In this document: positions 34,069-42,852 of the stretch, piece by piece
Position numbering within the stretch: the first letter of the stretch is position 1
Layout: every line of letters starts with the position of its first letter
Assembly: GCA_045613305.1 (NCBI GenBank)
Contig: JAZLAU010000011.1
Location: 1 to 64,000, forward strand
Source of the DNA: SFTJ01 sp045613305
GTDB taxonomy: Bacteria > Bacteroidota > Bacteroidia > Bacteroidales > Muribaculaceae
Direction of reading: 5' to 3'
DNA length: 64,000 nucleotides
The notes under the pieces: generated by a model
Seen by the model: only the letters and a program-made list of their open reading frames with translations
Told to the model about the DNA's origin: nothing
Databases searched by the model: none
Translations under genes and position numbers: made by a program

Positions 34069-34701
34069 TCAGGCGGCATCTTGCGTCACCACAATTTCGG
34101 CCTTGGCCAATCCCGATTCAACTGTCAGCGTTGCCTTTCGTGGCAATTTTTCGGTGTTTTCGTCGCACGAAACAGTAACGGCAGTAGTGCCCGCAGTGCC
34201 ATTCTGCGGACTCACGCGGCACCAAGTTTCACTGCTCGAAATGGTCCAATCGGCATTAGTTTTCACCACCACCACTTTCGTGCACTCACCTGCATCGACC
34301 GACACATTTGCTGCCGACAGCCCTATTTGAGCAGCCCCCGATTGTTTTATCAGAGTAAATGCCAACTTCGAACCCACCCTAAACGCCACATGAGCCAGGC
34401 GCGACGACTTCTCGGCATTTGGCTTTACATCAACTTCCACTTCAGTAGTGCCCTTTGTGCCTCCTGTGGCATTCACTACAGCCCAATCGGCATCACTCTT
34501 TACGCTCCAATCGCTATTACTGCTCACCGTAACTTTAGCCACTCCTCCGGCCTCGCCAAGGCTATGCTCCGATGGCGACACCGACAAGGTGGGTGCTTCT
34601 TCCGGCCCATCATTTGGCGACTCGTGCTCTTTTCCTGGCGTTTCACACGAAGTTGCCAACAACAGCATCATAATAACAGAAAGTTTTTTAACGGCACTCA
34701 T
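34069..34701 (-). CDS. Lipoprotein with two BACON domains
   Basis: A 210-residue protein with a lipoprotein signal ending at Cys19 (ATSC), an acidic linker (HESPNDGPEEAP), and two tandem BACON-type beta-sandwich domains (about 38-122 and 123-210). Each has the pattern NSDWSVKSDADWAVVN / NADWTISSSETWCRVS, then TTEVEVDV / TTAVTVSC. BACON domains occur in Bacteroidetes surface proteins and are thought to hold enzymes away from the membrane or to bind host mucin. This one has no enzyme. It may be cotranscribed with the two genes upstream; the gap is 80 bases. Confidence 0.8.
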   Translation of the reverse strand: MSAVKKLSVIMMLLLATSCETPGKEHESPNDGPEEAPTLSVSPSEHSLGEAGGVAKVTVSSNSDWSVKSDADWAVVNATGGTKGTTEVEVDVKPNAEKSSRLAHVAFRVGSKLAFTLIKQSGAAQIGLSAANVSVDAGECTKVVVVKTNADWTISSSETWCRVSPQNGTAGTTAVTVSCDENTEKLPRKATLTVESGLAKAEIVVTQDAA

Positions 34702-34781
34702 ACCTTTATATGTTTTTTATATCAAAAAAAGGCAATAACCGCACTTGGCGATTATTACCCTTATATGTCTTCACAATCAGT

Positions 34782-35825
34782 TCAGTCAGTAAGTATAAAC
34801 AACGGCGAGCTGTCATATCGTGGGAGTGCATACAATTGCAACGCCCGGTTTCGCATGTCAAGCGCATTAGATGCATCGCCCACGCTCACGCCCTTGCCCT
34901 CCAATGCAGTTCGCATAGTGTTAAGGGCTATTTCAGGAGTGTTGTTGTCGTTACTCAAGTGGCACAAAAACAAATATTTCAGATGCTCACCATAGTTTTC
35001 ACTCACAAATGCCGCAGCCACCTCATTATCTAAATGGCCTGTGTCCTTGCGTATGCGCTGCTTCAAATATTCCGGATAAGTGCCTTCATCGAGCATCTTA
35101 TTATCGTAGTTGCTTTCAAGCATCAAGTAATTGGCCTGCGTAATATAGTACGACGAACGCTGGTTGATGTGTCCCATATCTGTTGCCACCACAAACTTTT
35201 CGTCGCCAACCTCTATCATGAATCCCATGTTGTCGGTGCCATCGTGAGCAGCGTCGAATGCCGTAATCACAAAGTGTGCTATCTTAAACGGTATTTCCTT
35301 AAACGCATTTTCGTGATACTCCTTAATTCGGCGCGACACATTATGTCGGCGCAACATGCCATTAAGCAAACGTGGTGTGCAATATATGCGTATGTGCTTA
35401 TATTTTCTCACTATTGTATAGGCAAAACGCACATGGTCGCCATGGTCGTGGGTCAACACTATGCCTTTCACCATTTCTGGGCCTATGCCATTCTTGCGCA
35501 ATGACTCAAACACATGCTCATTATCCACTCCGGCATCTATCAATATGCCGCCCTTTTCGGTTCCCAAATAGGCACAATTACCGCTGCTGCCGCTGCCGAA
35601 ACTCATAAATCGCAACCTCTCCTTTGGCACTTCCTTTTTAGGCTTTACCTCCTCTGGAGCAGGCGCCTGAGGTTTCTGCTCGGGCAACACCACTTCTATG
35701 TCGGGCATCTCTGGCTCTGACTGCGACGCATCCACTGTTTCCTGCACGTCATCTGAGTCTACAAAAAACGAGTCGAACAAACTCGCCTCATAGACATTGC
35801 TTTTTCTTCGTTTGGTCTTTGCCAT
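34782..35825 (-). CDS. MBL-fold metallohydrolase, YycJ/WalJ-like
   Basis: A 347-residue cytoplasmic protein. Residues about 1-70 are a charged, Pro-rich extension with no recognised fold, absent from most family members. The metallo-beta-lactamase core begins at RFMSFGSGSSGNCAYLG and carries THDHGDH (metal ligands), ILIDAGVD, VATDMGH and FLCHLSNDNN. YycJ-type enzymes are 5'-exonuclease-like and linked to DNA-mismatch or cell-wall stress functions; the role here is inferred. It starts 3 bases after the stop of the RsmI-like gene and is translationally close to it. Confidence 0.8.
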   Translation of the reverse strand: MAKTKRRKSNVYEASLFDSFFVDSDDVQETVDASQSEPEMPDIEVVLPEQKPQAPAPEEVKPKKEVPKERLRFMSFGSGSSGNCAYLGTEKGGILIDAGVDNEHVFESLRKNGIGPEMVKGIVLTHDHGDHVRFAYTIVRKYKHIRIYCTPRLLNGMLRRHNVSRRIKEYHENAFKEIPFKIAHFVITAFDAAHDGTDNMGFMIEVGDEKFVVATDMGHINQRSSYYITQANYLMLESNYDNKMLDEGTYPEYLKQRIRKDTGHLDNEVAAAFVSENYGEHLKYLFLCHLSNDNNTPEIALNTMRTALEGKGVSVGDASNALDMRNRALQLYALPRYDSSPLFILTD

Positions 35826-35828
35826 TAT

Positions 35829-36536
35829 TTATTTATATAGTAGAAAGATTGTTGGCACTTTGTCGAAATCATATTTCGTCTTGGCCCACTCTTTCACTGG
35901 TTTCGTTATGATTTTTTCATTTTCACCGGTGATGTCACTTGCCACGCATAGCGCCAAATGTCCCGGCAAAACCTTACACATCTCTGCCATCAGTTTATTG
36001 TTGCGATAAGGCGTTTCAATGAAAATTTGAGTCTGGTTTTCCACCTTTATCAATCGCTCCATTTCCTTAAACTTGCGTGCACGCTCGCCTTGGTCGATTG
36101 GCAGATAACCAATAAATGCAAAACTCTGTCCGTTAAAACCGCTTCCCATCATGCCCATCAAAATGCTTGACGGCCCTACCAACGGACGCACCTTTAAGCC
36201 CTTGCGCTGCGCAATGGCCACAACATCGGCTCCCGGGTCGGCTATCGCAGGGCAACCCGCTTCCGATATTACCCCCATGGCATGACCTGCCTCAAGGGGC
36301 TGCAAATATGTGCTTATGTCATTGGGATTGGTGTGGCGGTTTAGTTCGTAAAACGTAAGTTCATCAATGTTGATGTTACGGTCACACTTCTTGAGAAAGC
36401 GGCGCGCGCTGCGAATATTCTCCACTATGAAATGCTTAACCTCTCGCACTATTTCTATATTGCAAGCCGGCAAAACATTTTCTAATGGCCCATCGCTCAA
36501 CGGAACGGGTATCAAATATAGCGCAACATCTATCAT
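35829..36536 (-). CDS. RsmI-family (tetrapyrrole methylase fold) SAM methyltransferase
   Basis: A 235-residue cytoplasmic protein with the RsmI pattern: LYLIPVPL at the start, SEAGCPAIADPG, VRPLVGPSSILMGMMGSG and FIETPYRNNKLM. Full-length RsmI methylates the ribose of C1402 in 16S rRNA. This Bacteroidales form is shorter than the usual 280-290 residues and lacks most of the C-terminal part, so the substrate may differ. It is the first gene of a leftward operon with the YycJ-like enzyme; its -7 box is at 36572-36579. Confidence 0.8.
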   Translation of the reverse strand: MIDVALYLIPVPLSDGPLENVLPACNIEIVREVKHFIVENIRSARRFLKKCDRNINIDELTFYELNRHTNPNDISTYLQPLEAGHAMGVISEAGCPAIADPGADVVAIAQRKGLKVRPLVGPSSILMGMMGSGFNGQSFAFIGYLPIDQGERARKFKEMERLIKVENQTQIFIETPYRNNKLMAEMCKVLPGHLALCVASDITGENEKIITKPVKEWAKTKYDFDKVPTIFLLYK

Positions 36537-36571
36537 ATCTGCAGTTTTACATTCATTTTTTCAATATTGTG

Positions 36572-36579
36572 CAAATTTA
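36572..36579 (-). promoter_or_regulatory. -7 box for the RsmI-like gene
   Basis: TAAATTTG on the minus strand lies 36 bases before the ATG; a clear -33 box is not seen. Confidence 0.5.
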
Positions 36580-36700
36580 CAAAAAATTCACCGATATATG
36601 AAAAATATTACGTCTCTCTGTGTTTCCCTTATCGCACCATAGTTTATTCGCACCCATTTTCGCGCCACAATGCACATTCTATTCACTTCATATGCAACCT

Positions 36701-37426
36701 TTAGTCAAACAGTTGCTTCAAAATGTCGGGCGACTTCATGCTTCCCACACTGCTATAGTGTATCTTGTAGTATCCTATCATCATGTCCAAAATCTCGCTC
36801 CGTTCGGCCCTGTTAAACTTAAATATGTGCATATTAGCAAAAGTCATTCTCGCCATCAGATGCAGCACTCTGGCCTGCTCTGGCTTTAGGCTGTGACTGC
36901 TGTTCACCACGTGATGCGTAAACGTGCCCTCCGTCATGTCAAACCATGCGCCGTCTTCATAACTCTCATCGTCGGGCTGAATCCCCAAGAACGCACCAAG
37001 ATGATACACAAAACAAATATGAAAATTGGCTATGCCCTCTTTCTTATCGTTCAATAGCAACACCGACTGACGTATGTATCGAAACAAGGCACTGTTTCGT
37101 TCACTTTCCTGTATCACATGGCACAAAAACTCGCTCACAAACATCACTATAGCACCTTTCACCGGGTCTCCATATAAATTTGCCAGCGCGCTCACCATCC
37201 GTGCATCACGAAAACGATACAAATCCTTGCCAGGAACTATGTCTACCTCAAGTTCTATAACCGACAACGGCATAAATATGGCATTTCGCATCCTCGCGCC
37301 CTTAGTGTTTCCCTGCGGCAACAGCAACGCCATCCTTCCGCACTCATCACTATAGATGTGCGCTATCGAATTCTTATCCGAATACTTTATCACATTAAGC
37401 ACTATTGCCTGCAACTTCTGATACAT
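36701..37426 (-). CDS. recO: DNA repair protein RecO
   Basis: A 241-residue recombination mediator. The ATG at 37426 is chosen because RecO begins MYQKLQAIVLNVIKYSDKN; the 37 upstream codons have no family match. The N-terminal OB-fold (about 1-80) includes GRMALLLPQGNTKG. The helical C-terminal part carries FVSEFLCHVIQESERN and FHICFVYHLGAFLGIQPD. As in many Bacteroidetes the zinc-binding cysteines are absent. RecO with RecR loads RecA on single-stranded DNA. Confidence 0.85.
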   Translation of the reverse strand: MYQKLQAIVLNVIKYSDKNSIAHIYSDECGRMALLLPQGNTKGARMRNAIFMPLSVIELEVDIVPGKDLYRFRDARMVSALANLYGDPVKGAIVMFVSEFLCHVIQESERNSALFRYIRQSVLLLNDKKEGIANFHICFVYHLGAFLGIQPDDESYEDGAWFDMTEGTFTHHVVNSSHSLKPEQARVLHLMARMTFANMHIFKFNRAERSEILDMMIGYYKIHYSSVGSMKSPDILKQLFD

Positions 37427-37556
37427 CTCTATTGATTTGATCGCAAAAAAGCCTTTATTCAACTCATTTATATATGCGAAGATACCAAAAAATGCACTCT
37501 GCCGATTAGTTTTTTCAAAAAAATAATAGTTTTTCAATGTTTTTTTACAAAAACTC

Positions 37557-37587
37557 TTGCGTGATTGGGAATTTGTATCTATCTTTG
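37557..37587 (+). promoter_or_regulatory. Promoter of the tRNA-Glu / rpsT / tRNA-Glu unit
   Basis: TTG at 37557-37559 and TATCTTTG at 37580-37587 are 20 bases apart, placing the transcript start just before the first tRNA. Confidence 0.75.
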
Positions 37588-37621
37588 CAGTCGCAAAAGG
37601 GGAAAACGCCCTGATTGTGAT

Positions 37622-37693
37622 GGTCCATTCGTCTATCGGTTAGGACGCGAGATTTTCATTCTCGAAAGAGGAGTTCGATTCTCCTATGGACTA
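37622..37693 (+). tRNA. tRNA-Glu (UUC), copy 1
   Basis: A 72-base cloverleaf. The acceptor stem GGTCCAT pairs with ATGGACT (one G-U), the anticodon stem CGAGA/TCTCG holds a TTTTCAT loop with anticodon TTC, and the T arm has GGAG-TTCGATT-CTCC. CCA is not encoded. It lies in the 5' leader of rpsT. Confidence 0.95.
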
Positions 37694-37730
37694 CTATTAA
37701 TAAGCAATTTAAAAATTAAGATTTTTAGAA

Positions 37731-37985
37731 ATGGCAAACCACAAATCATCTGAAAAGAGAATTCGTCAATCAGCTGCTAGACGCCTACGCAACCGCTACT
37801 ACGCTAAGACTGCACGTAACGCTGTTCGTAAGCTTCGCAACACTACTGACAAGGCTGTTGCTGCTGAAGACTACAAGAAGGTGTCTGCAATGCTCGACAA
37901 GTTGGCTCGCAAGGGTGTGATTTCAAAGAACAAAGCTTCTAACTTGAAGTCTAAACTTGCTATCTACGTCAACAAACTTGCTTAA
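37731..37985 (+). CDS. rpsT: 30S ribosomal protein S20
   Basis: An 84-residue, highly basic helical protein that binds 16S rRNA during 30S assembly. MANHKSSEKRIRQSAARRLRN and the end NKASNLKSKLAIYVNKLA are characteristic. It is flanked by two identical tRNA-Glu genes 37 and 46 bases away, apparently in one transcript running from the promoter at 37557 to the terminator at 38109. tRNA processing would then release the rpsT message. Confidence 0.95.
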   Translation: MANHKSSEKRIRQSAARRLRNRYYAKTARNAVRKLRNTTDKAVAAEDYKKVSAMLDKLARKGVISKNKASNLKSKLAIYVNKLA

Positions 37986-38031
37986 TCGGACAGCGCATTA
38001 AGACAACAAGCACTTTAGTGCCAATATAGAT

Positions 38032-38103
38032 GGTCCATTCGTCTATCGGTTAGGACGCGAGATTTTCATTCTCGAAAGAGGAGTTCGATTCTCCTATGGA
38101 CTA
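38032..38103 (+). tRNA. tRNA-Glu (UUC), copy 2
   Basis: Identical over all 72 bases to the copy at 37622-37693, including GAT before and C after it. Same anticodon TTC; CCA is not encoded. Confidence 0.95.
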
Positions 38104-38108
38104 CCTGA

Positions 38109-38138
38109 AGCGTTAAGTTCTAAGAACTTAACGCTTTT
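38109..38138 (+). terminator. Intrinsic terminator after tRNA-Glu copy 2
   Basis: AGCGTTAAGTTC (38109-38120) and GAACTTAACGCT (38124-38135) are followed by T residues (38135-38138, then GTTG). Confidence 0.85.
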
Positions 38139-38315
38139 GTTGTATGCATACCATCCCCTCGCAAAAATCTCACTTTTTCTCTTTTTCAGAACATCCAAGC
38201 CCTCTGCACAACAACGCACCATCAAGGTCACGAACATATAATGTGCGTATTTCTTACTCCATAATAATCCATTTTTTATTGAGATGCACACGCACTAATT
38301 AACAGCCAAGCACTT

Positions 38316-38713
38316 TTATCGCATCCTCCACCCAAGCACCCCACCTGTTGCACCAGTTTCTACATTTCTATAGAGTGTTGAGTTTGTTTGATGATACACC
38401 ACTCTTGGTTCGCCATTCTCATCCACAATTTTTGAGGAATTTGTTTACAGGATTGAAAGCAACTTCGTATCTTTGCCGATGGAAGAGGCATTCTGCTTTT
38501 CAGCTACGGAGTTCGATAGTCCGTTAAGGTTGTCAAGTAGATTGCCTTTTTCTATTTGTGTTAAACGGTGATCATAATACTTAGCGCCATCCTTTATAAA
38601 AGCTTTGGTGCGCATTTGCGCCCATTGTTTTTCGGACAAGTTGGTTGGCTTGCCGTTAGGTATCGTCTGTTTGGCATTAGCGCCATATATAAAAACAAAT
38701 TGGGCCAGATGCT
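38316..38713 (-). pseudogene. Fragment of a mobile-element polyvalent protein
   Basis: Reading leftward in one frame, the peptide contains IPNGKPTNLSEKQWAQMRTK, then an in-frame stop (TAA, 38447-38445), then SSKIVDENGEPRVVYHQTNS and LYRNVETG before a second stop at 38318. Both blocks match short motifs found in very large proteins of Bacteroidetes phages and conjugative elements, where NGKPTNL-W-QVRT-AFK-WFGDWE is followed by KVVDENGEP-VVYH. The expected WFGDWE segment is lost, there is no start codon, and a stop interrupts it, so this is a relic. It sits just downstream of the tRNA-Glu pair, a common integration target. Confidence 0.65.
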
Positions 38714-38728
38714 TATCATCTGGCCCAA
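38690..38728 (-). terminator. Terminator of the parA-parB-DUF5683-LysM operon
   Basis: Perfect arms TTGGGCCAGATG (38700-38711) and CATCTGGCCCAA (38717-38728); on the minus strand they are followed by a T-rich stretch (TTTGTTTTTATA). Confidence 0.8.
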
Positions 38729-38756
38729 TTCACTTATGATACTATATCAAATTTTT

Positions 38757-40979
38757 TTACTTTTGTGGAATCTTCAAGCGTTGTCCCACGCTTAGGCGGT
38801 CGCTGCTGATGCCCGAAGCTCGCTTAATGGCTTTTACTGTAGTGCCATAACGGGCTGCAATGCCTCCTAATGTGTCACCGCTGCGAACCTTGTAGGTCAC
38901 GGTCGACTGCTTAGGAGTAGTAGCCTTCTTCTTAGCGCTTGCAGACGCTCCAGGTATCTTCAAGTCTTGACCCACCATGATGTCGCTGTCGCTAATGCCG
39001 TTAGCTTCTCTAATTGCATCTACTGTCACACCATATTGCGTAGCCAACTTACCCAAGGTGTCGCCCTTGCGAACCTTGTGAGTTACAGTTTCTTTCACTT
39101 CGGCCGATTTGGTTTCTGCAGGCTTGCTTTCTGCCACTTCGCCCGACTTTCTTGGAATAAGAAGCAACTGGCCCTTATGCACCACATTCGATTCTATATC
39201 GTTGTGTGCCTTGATATCGTCGATTGTCACACCATAACGACGTGCAATTTTGCCCAAACTTTCGCCCGAACGCACCACGTGCTGAATTGGTTTAGCCTCT
39301 TCGGCAGCCTTTTCGGCTTCGGTTTTATGCACTTCGCTTGCATGAACTGCCGGACGTGTGGCTGGTGCTGACGCAGCTTCGGTTTTGTTTGCCAACGCTG
39401 CCTTTGCCATCTTTTCGTCTGGAATAGTTACCACATCGCCAGCCTTAATTTCATCGCTGGTCAAATTGTTTACCGCCTTCAATGCGTCAACAGTGATGCC
39501 ATTGGCTTGTGCTATAGAGTGCAGTGTTTCGCCTTCTAAAACAGTGTGCTTCACCACTATGCCATCGCTCGAAGTGTTGGCGTCCATGTCTGAACTGGTT
39601 TGTGCCACCATTTCTTCTGGCTTGTCTTCTTTTACGATTGGCACTTTTACGCGCTCAGTAGTTACAATCTTCAAACTACGGCCGCGACGCACGCTTGAAC
39701 TGCGCATATTGTTGGCCTTCTTGATGCTCGAAGTAGTCACTCCGTAACGACGTGCAATCTTGCTTAGAGTTTCATTACGTGCCACCTTGTGCCACTTGGT
39801 AACCTGACGTGTCTCGTAACGGAAGTCAACGCCTTCAACGCCCGAAATGCTGTTGCGCGAATCGCCCGGCTCTACTATTGCACGACGAGCCGCCACGCCC
39901 TTGGTGTAGCCCATAATGCTATCTTCACTCATTATGTAACTTGCCACCTGATTAATTGGCAAGCACAATTCATACACATGATTATCGCCAGGTATTATGT
40001 CGCGGCGGAATTGCGGATTTAGCACTCGCAACACCTCAATAGGTATCTGAAGCACATCGCAAATCTGCTTAAAACTTACTCTATTGTTGATTCTCACACG
40101 GTCGGTAAGCAATGGCTTCTTGGCCAGGCTCGGACTGATGCCGTGATTCTTGAAATAGGTCATCACATAATTGGCGGCAATGAACGCAGGCACATAACCG
40201 CGTGTTTCGCGTGGCAAATATTCGTAGATTTCCCAGAAATCCTTCATCTCGCCTTCGGCTGCTCCTGCTCGGCGCAACGCCTTGTTAACATTGCCCGGTC
40301 CACAGTTGTAGGCCGCAATAGCCAACGACCAATCGTGATATATGTTATATAGGTTCTTTAAGTATTCGGCTGCTTTGTCGGTTGAGCGATATGGGTCGCG
40401 ACGCTCATCGACCAATGTGTTGATTTCAAGGCCAAGACTCTTGCCTGTGCTCACCATAAATTGCCACAATCCGGTAGCACCCACTCGCGACACAGCATTT
40501 GGATTGATTGCCGACTCTATAACTGGCAAATACTTCAATTCCAATGGCAAGCCGTGTTTTTCGAGAGCATCTTCAAAAATTGGCATATAATACAAACTCA
40601 TGCCGAGCATTTCTTCAACCAACGTGCGGCGACGATTCACATACATCTCAATGTATGATTTCACAACCGAATTAAACGGCATTTCGATTGAAGTAGGCAA
40701 TGCCTGAAGACGCTTAATGTAAACCTCATCGCTGACCTCGGTATTTTCAGGCTTATCGATGTGCGTGTCGAGCACGGTGTAATTCTTCAGATACCAATTG
40801 TTCATCAAGGCCTTTGTATCGGTCTCGAAACTTTCGGGATACACTATTGCGTTGTCGGTAATAGTTTCTTTTAATGTGTTGATGTTCGACTTCTCGTTTT
40901 TTGCAGCCGCACTCGTCAATGCAGCAACGCCAAACACCGACAAAATTAATAATCTCAGTCCTTTGTTCATATCACTCAT
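38757..40979 (-). CDS. MltD-like lytic transglycosylase with five LysM repeats
   Basis: A 740-residue envelope enzyme that cleaves peptidoglycan glycan strands. An export signal lies near the N-terminus; a Met at residue 4 (40970) is an equally good start. The SLT domain (about 140-290) has catalytic Glu155 in LPVIESAINPNAVSRVG, followed by GATGLWQFM and AIAAYNCGPGNVN. Five LysM peptidoglycan-binding repeats fill the C-terminal half, each with a pattern such as TLGKLATQYGVTVDAIREAN, separated by Ala/Glu/Lys linkers. It is the last gene of the parA operon, 6 bases after the DUF5683 gene, as often in Bacteroidales. Confidence 0.92.
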   Translation of the reverse strand: MSDMNKGLRLLILSVFGVAALTSAAAKNEKSNINTLKETITDNAIVYPESFETDTKALMNNWYLKNYTVLDTHIDKPENTEVSDEVYIKRLQALPTSIEMPFNSVVKSYIEMYVNRRRTLVEEMLGMSLYYMPIFEDALEKHGLPLELKYLPVIESAINPNAVSRVGATGLWQFMVSTGKSLGLEINTLVDERRDPYRSTDKAAEYLKNLYNIYHDWSLAIAAYNCGPGNVNKALRRAGAAEGEMKDFWEIYEYLPRETRGYVPAFIAANYVMTYFKNHGISPSLAKKPLLTDRVRINNRVSFKQICDVLQIPIEVLRVLNPQFRRDIIPGDNHVYELCLPINQVASYIMSEDSIMGYTKGVAARRAIVEPGDSRNSISGVEGVDFRYETRQVTKWHKVARNETLSKIARRYGVTTSSIKKANNMRSSSVRRGRSLKIVTTERVKVPIVKEDKPEEMVAQTSSDMDANTSSDGIVVKHTVLEGETLHSIAQANGITVDALKAVNNLTSDEIKAGDVVTIPDEKMAKAALANKTEAASAPATRPAVHASEVHKTEAEKAAEEAKPIQHVVRSGESLGKIARRYGVTIDDIKAHNDIESNVVHKGQLLLIPRKSGEVAESKPAETKSAEVKETVTHKVRKGDTLGKLATQYGVTVDAIREANGISDSDIMVGQDLKIPGASASAKKKATTPKQSTVTYKVRSGDTLGGIAARYGTTVKAIKRASGISSDRLSVGQRLKIPQK

Positions 40980-40985
40980 TATTCT

Positions 40986-41834
40986 CTAAAATGTGAAGGC
41001 ACAAGCCACTCCCACGCCTGGCAACTTGGTGCTTGCTGTGCGTTGTTCCATCAACGCAGGCTTTACCTTCATCGATAAATCTTCGCTAATGTCGAACTTC
41101 GCCAACGACGCATCAACATAAGCATCAACTAAACATATCAAATACACTCCCACAATGCCTATAACACACATGTCTCGGTTACGTCGGAAGTAGTCTTTTT
41201 TCGATTTTAACGTCTTCTCCAGCCAAGCAGGGTCAATTTCCGACTCGCTCACCGTTGGCGGATAGAAGTCCATATAACTTTTGGTAGAGGGGTCGCTGTC
41301 CATAATGTCGGCATAGGCCTTTGTGTAGTCCTTTAGCATCTTATTGTTCCACGATATGGCGTAACCCATACCAACAAAACCTCCCACCACTATCGGCAAT
41401 TTCCAGTAACGACGGTTATACACCTGGCCAAGACCGGGCATCAGCGCCGACAACCACAAGGCGCGCATGGGGTTGATTTTCATCACTCGTTCTTTTCCGT
41501 ACTCCAAGAGTTCCAACGAGTCTTTCTCGGCCTCCAATCGCTTTTGCATCAATTCGGCGGCCAACGCATCCTGCTGCACGCTGTCCATGTTCACCACATA
41601 CACCGTGTCGCTGGTCAAATCGGTCATACCGTTAGTAGCGCCCGGAGTCTGTCCCGGAGCAAGCACTCGGGTGCGGGTGCTCTTGCCGTTTTGCGCCTGC
41701 ACACTGTCGGCTGCCGCCTTCTTTTCTACCGACACTTCTTGGGCCCTTATCACCGGACACAGCACAAAGGCACAGAGCAGCACCATTGCCACACTGCACC
41801 ATTTCCGCCTTTCTGTCGAGTTAAAAAGATTCAC
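40986..41834 (-). CDS. DUF5683 domain membrane protein
   Basis: A 282-residue protein with an N-terminal signal/anchor (to about residue 31, IRAQ), a polar linker, then the DUF5683 core MRALWLSALMPGLGQVYNRRYWKLP, which resembles a Gly-rich TM2-type segment. Further membrane segments are at about 146-166 and 223-240, and the end is short and beta-like (GVGVACAFTF). The function is unknown. Its position between parB and the LysM transglycosylase is conserved in Bacteroidetes and suggests a link to cell-envelope growth or division. Confidence 0.85.
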   Translation of the reverse strand: MNLFNSTERRKWCSVAMVLLCAFVLCPVIRAQEVSVEKKAAADSVQAQNGKSTRTRVLAPGQTPGATNGMTDLTSDTVYVVNMDSVQQDALAAELMQKRLEAEKDSLELLEYGKERVMKINPMRALWLSALMPGLGQVYNRRYWKLPIVVGGFVGMGYAISWNNKMLKDYTKAYADIMDSDPSTKSYMDFYPPTVSESEIDPAWLEKTLKSKKDYFRRNRDMCVIGIVGVYLICLVDAYVDASLAKFDISEDLSMKVKPALMEQRTASTKLPGVGVACAFTF

Positions 41835-41898
41835 AAAAGCGTCGTTTTTTTATAATTATAGGCATCTGCGAGCATTGGTTTACTTCGCAAATTCCTTG

Positions 41899-42786
41899 TT
41901 ATTCACCTTTTAATTTGTCAAAGATACGAATTAAATTCTCAAGTTCTTCCTCATTTTTAAATGGGAATGTTATTTTTCCTTTACCCGAGGCGTCAACTGT
42001 TAACTTAACTTGTGTCTTAAACGAGTTATTTAAATGCTTTTTAAGGATATCATAATCCTTATTAGTGCGCTGTTTTACAGGCTTTTGCACATCGTTAACA
42101 TCATCGTTGGCGCTTTCTTGCATCTGTTTTGCAAGTGCCTCAACCTGACGAACCGATAAACCTTTTTTAATAATCTCGTTATATAATTTTAACTGAAGAG
42201 TAGCCTTATCTAACGACAACAACGCGCGCGCGTGGCCCATATCGAGCACTTTGTCGCGCAAACCTATCTGCACTTCGGCCGGCAACTTCAGCAAGCGCAA
42301 GAAGTTGGCTATTGTGGCGCGTTTCTTTCCCACTCGCTCGCTTAGGCGTTCTTGAGTCAAGTTATATTGGTCGATGAGCTTGCGGTAGGTCAAAGCGATT
42401 TCTATTGCATTCAAGTCTTCGCGCTGAATGTTTTCGATAAGCGCCATTTCGGTCAGTTCGGCATCGTTGGCCGTACGCACATATGCAGGCACCGACTCAA
42501 GGCCAGCCATGCGGGCTGCCCTGTAACGACGCTCACCAGAAATGATTTGATAACTGTCTACTCCAGTGCTGCGCAATGTGAGCGGCTGAATGATGCCCAA
42601 TTCGCGAATGCTCATTGCCAACTCCTCGAGCGAATCCTCGTCAAACTTTATTCGAGGTTGGTCGGGGTTTGGGGTTATTTGCGATATTGCTATTTCGTTG
42701 ATTGCCGACGAGCCGCTGGTCTGCACCTCATCCATCGAGATGAGTGAATCAAGGCCTCGGCCTAAGGCATTTCGTTTAATTGCCAT
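41899..42786 (-). CDS. parB: Chromosome-partitioning protein ParB
   Basis: A 295-residue ParB/Spo0J CTPase and DNA-binding protein. N-terminal CTP-binding motifs are LRSTGVDSYQIISGERRYRAARMAG (GERR box) and TEMALIENIQREDLNAIE. A helix-turn-helix follows (RVGKKRATIANFLRLLKLP), with a C-terminal dimerisation region (about 235-295). ParB loads at parS and slides along DNA with ParA driving origin separation. It begins 66 bases after parA. The start fits RNALGRGLDSLI, the usual N-terminus. Confidence 0.95.
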   Translation of the reverse strand: MAIKRNALGRGLDSLISMDEVQTSGSSAINEIAISQITPNPDQPRIKFDEDSLEELAMSIRELGIIQPLTLRSTGVDSYQIISGERRYRAARMAGLESVPAYVRTANDAELTEMALIENIQREDLNAIEIALTYRKLIDQYNLTQERLSERVGKKRATIANFLRLLKLPAEVQIGLRDKVLDMGHARALLSLDKATLQLKLYNEIIKKGLSVRQVEALAKQMQESANDDVNDVQKPVKQRTNKDYDILKKHLNNSFKTQVKLTVDASGKGKITFPFKNEEELENLIRIFDKLKGE

Positions 42787-42852
42787 AATTTGTAGGTTTT
42801 GGTTGTTTCAGTTGTTTTCTTTATCGGCCGTGTCCGGAAAATCGGTGAAAAA

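Noticed and set aside
34081..34995. 304-codon open frame on the plus strand across the BACON and YycJ-like genes
   Set aside because: It overlaps two genes with clear domain matches on the minus strand and crosses their boundary and a non-coding gap; no sensible protein pattern.
37622..38103. The two tRNA-Glu copies as attL and attR of an integrated element
   Set aside because: The sequence between them holds only the essential rpsT gene, so they are unlikely to be borders of an inserted element.
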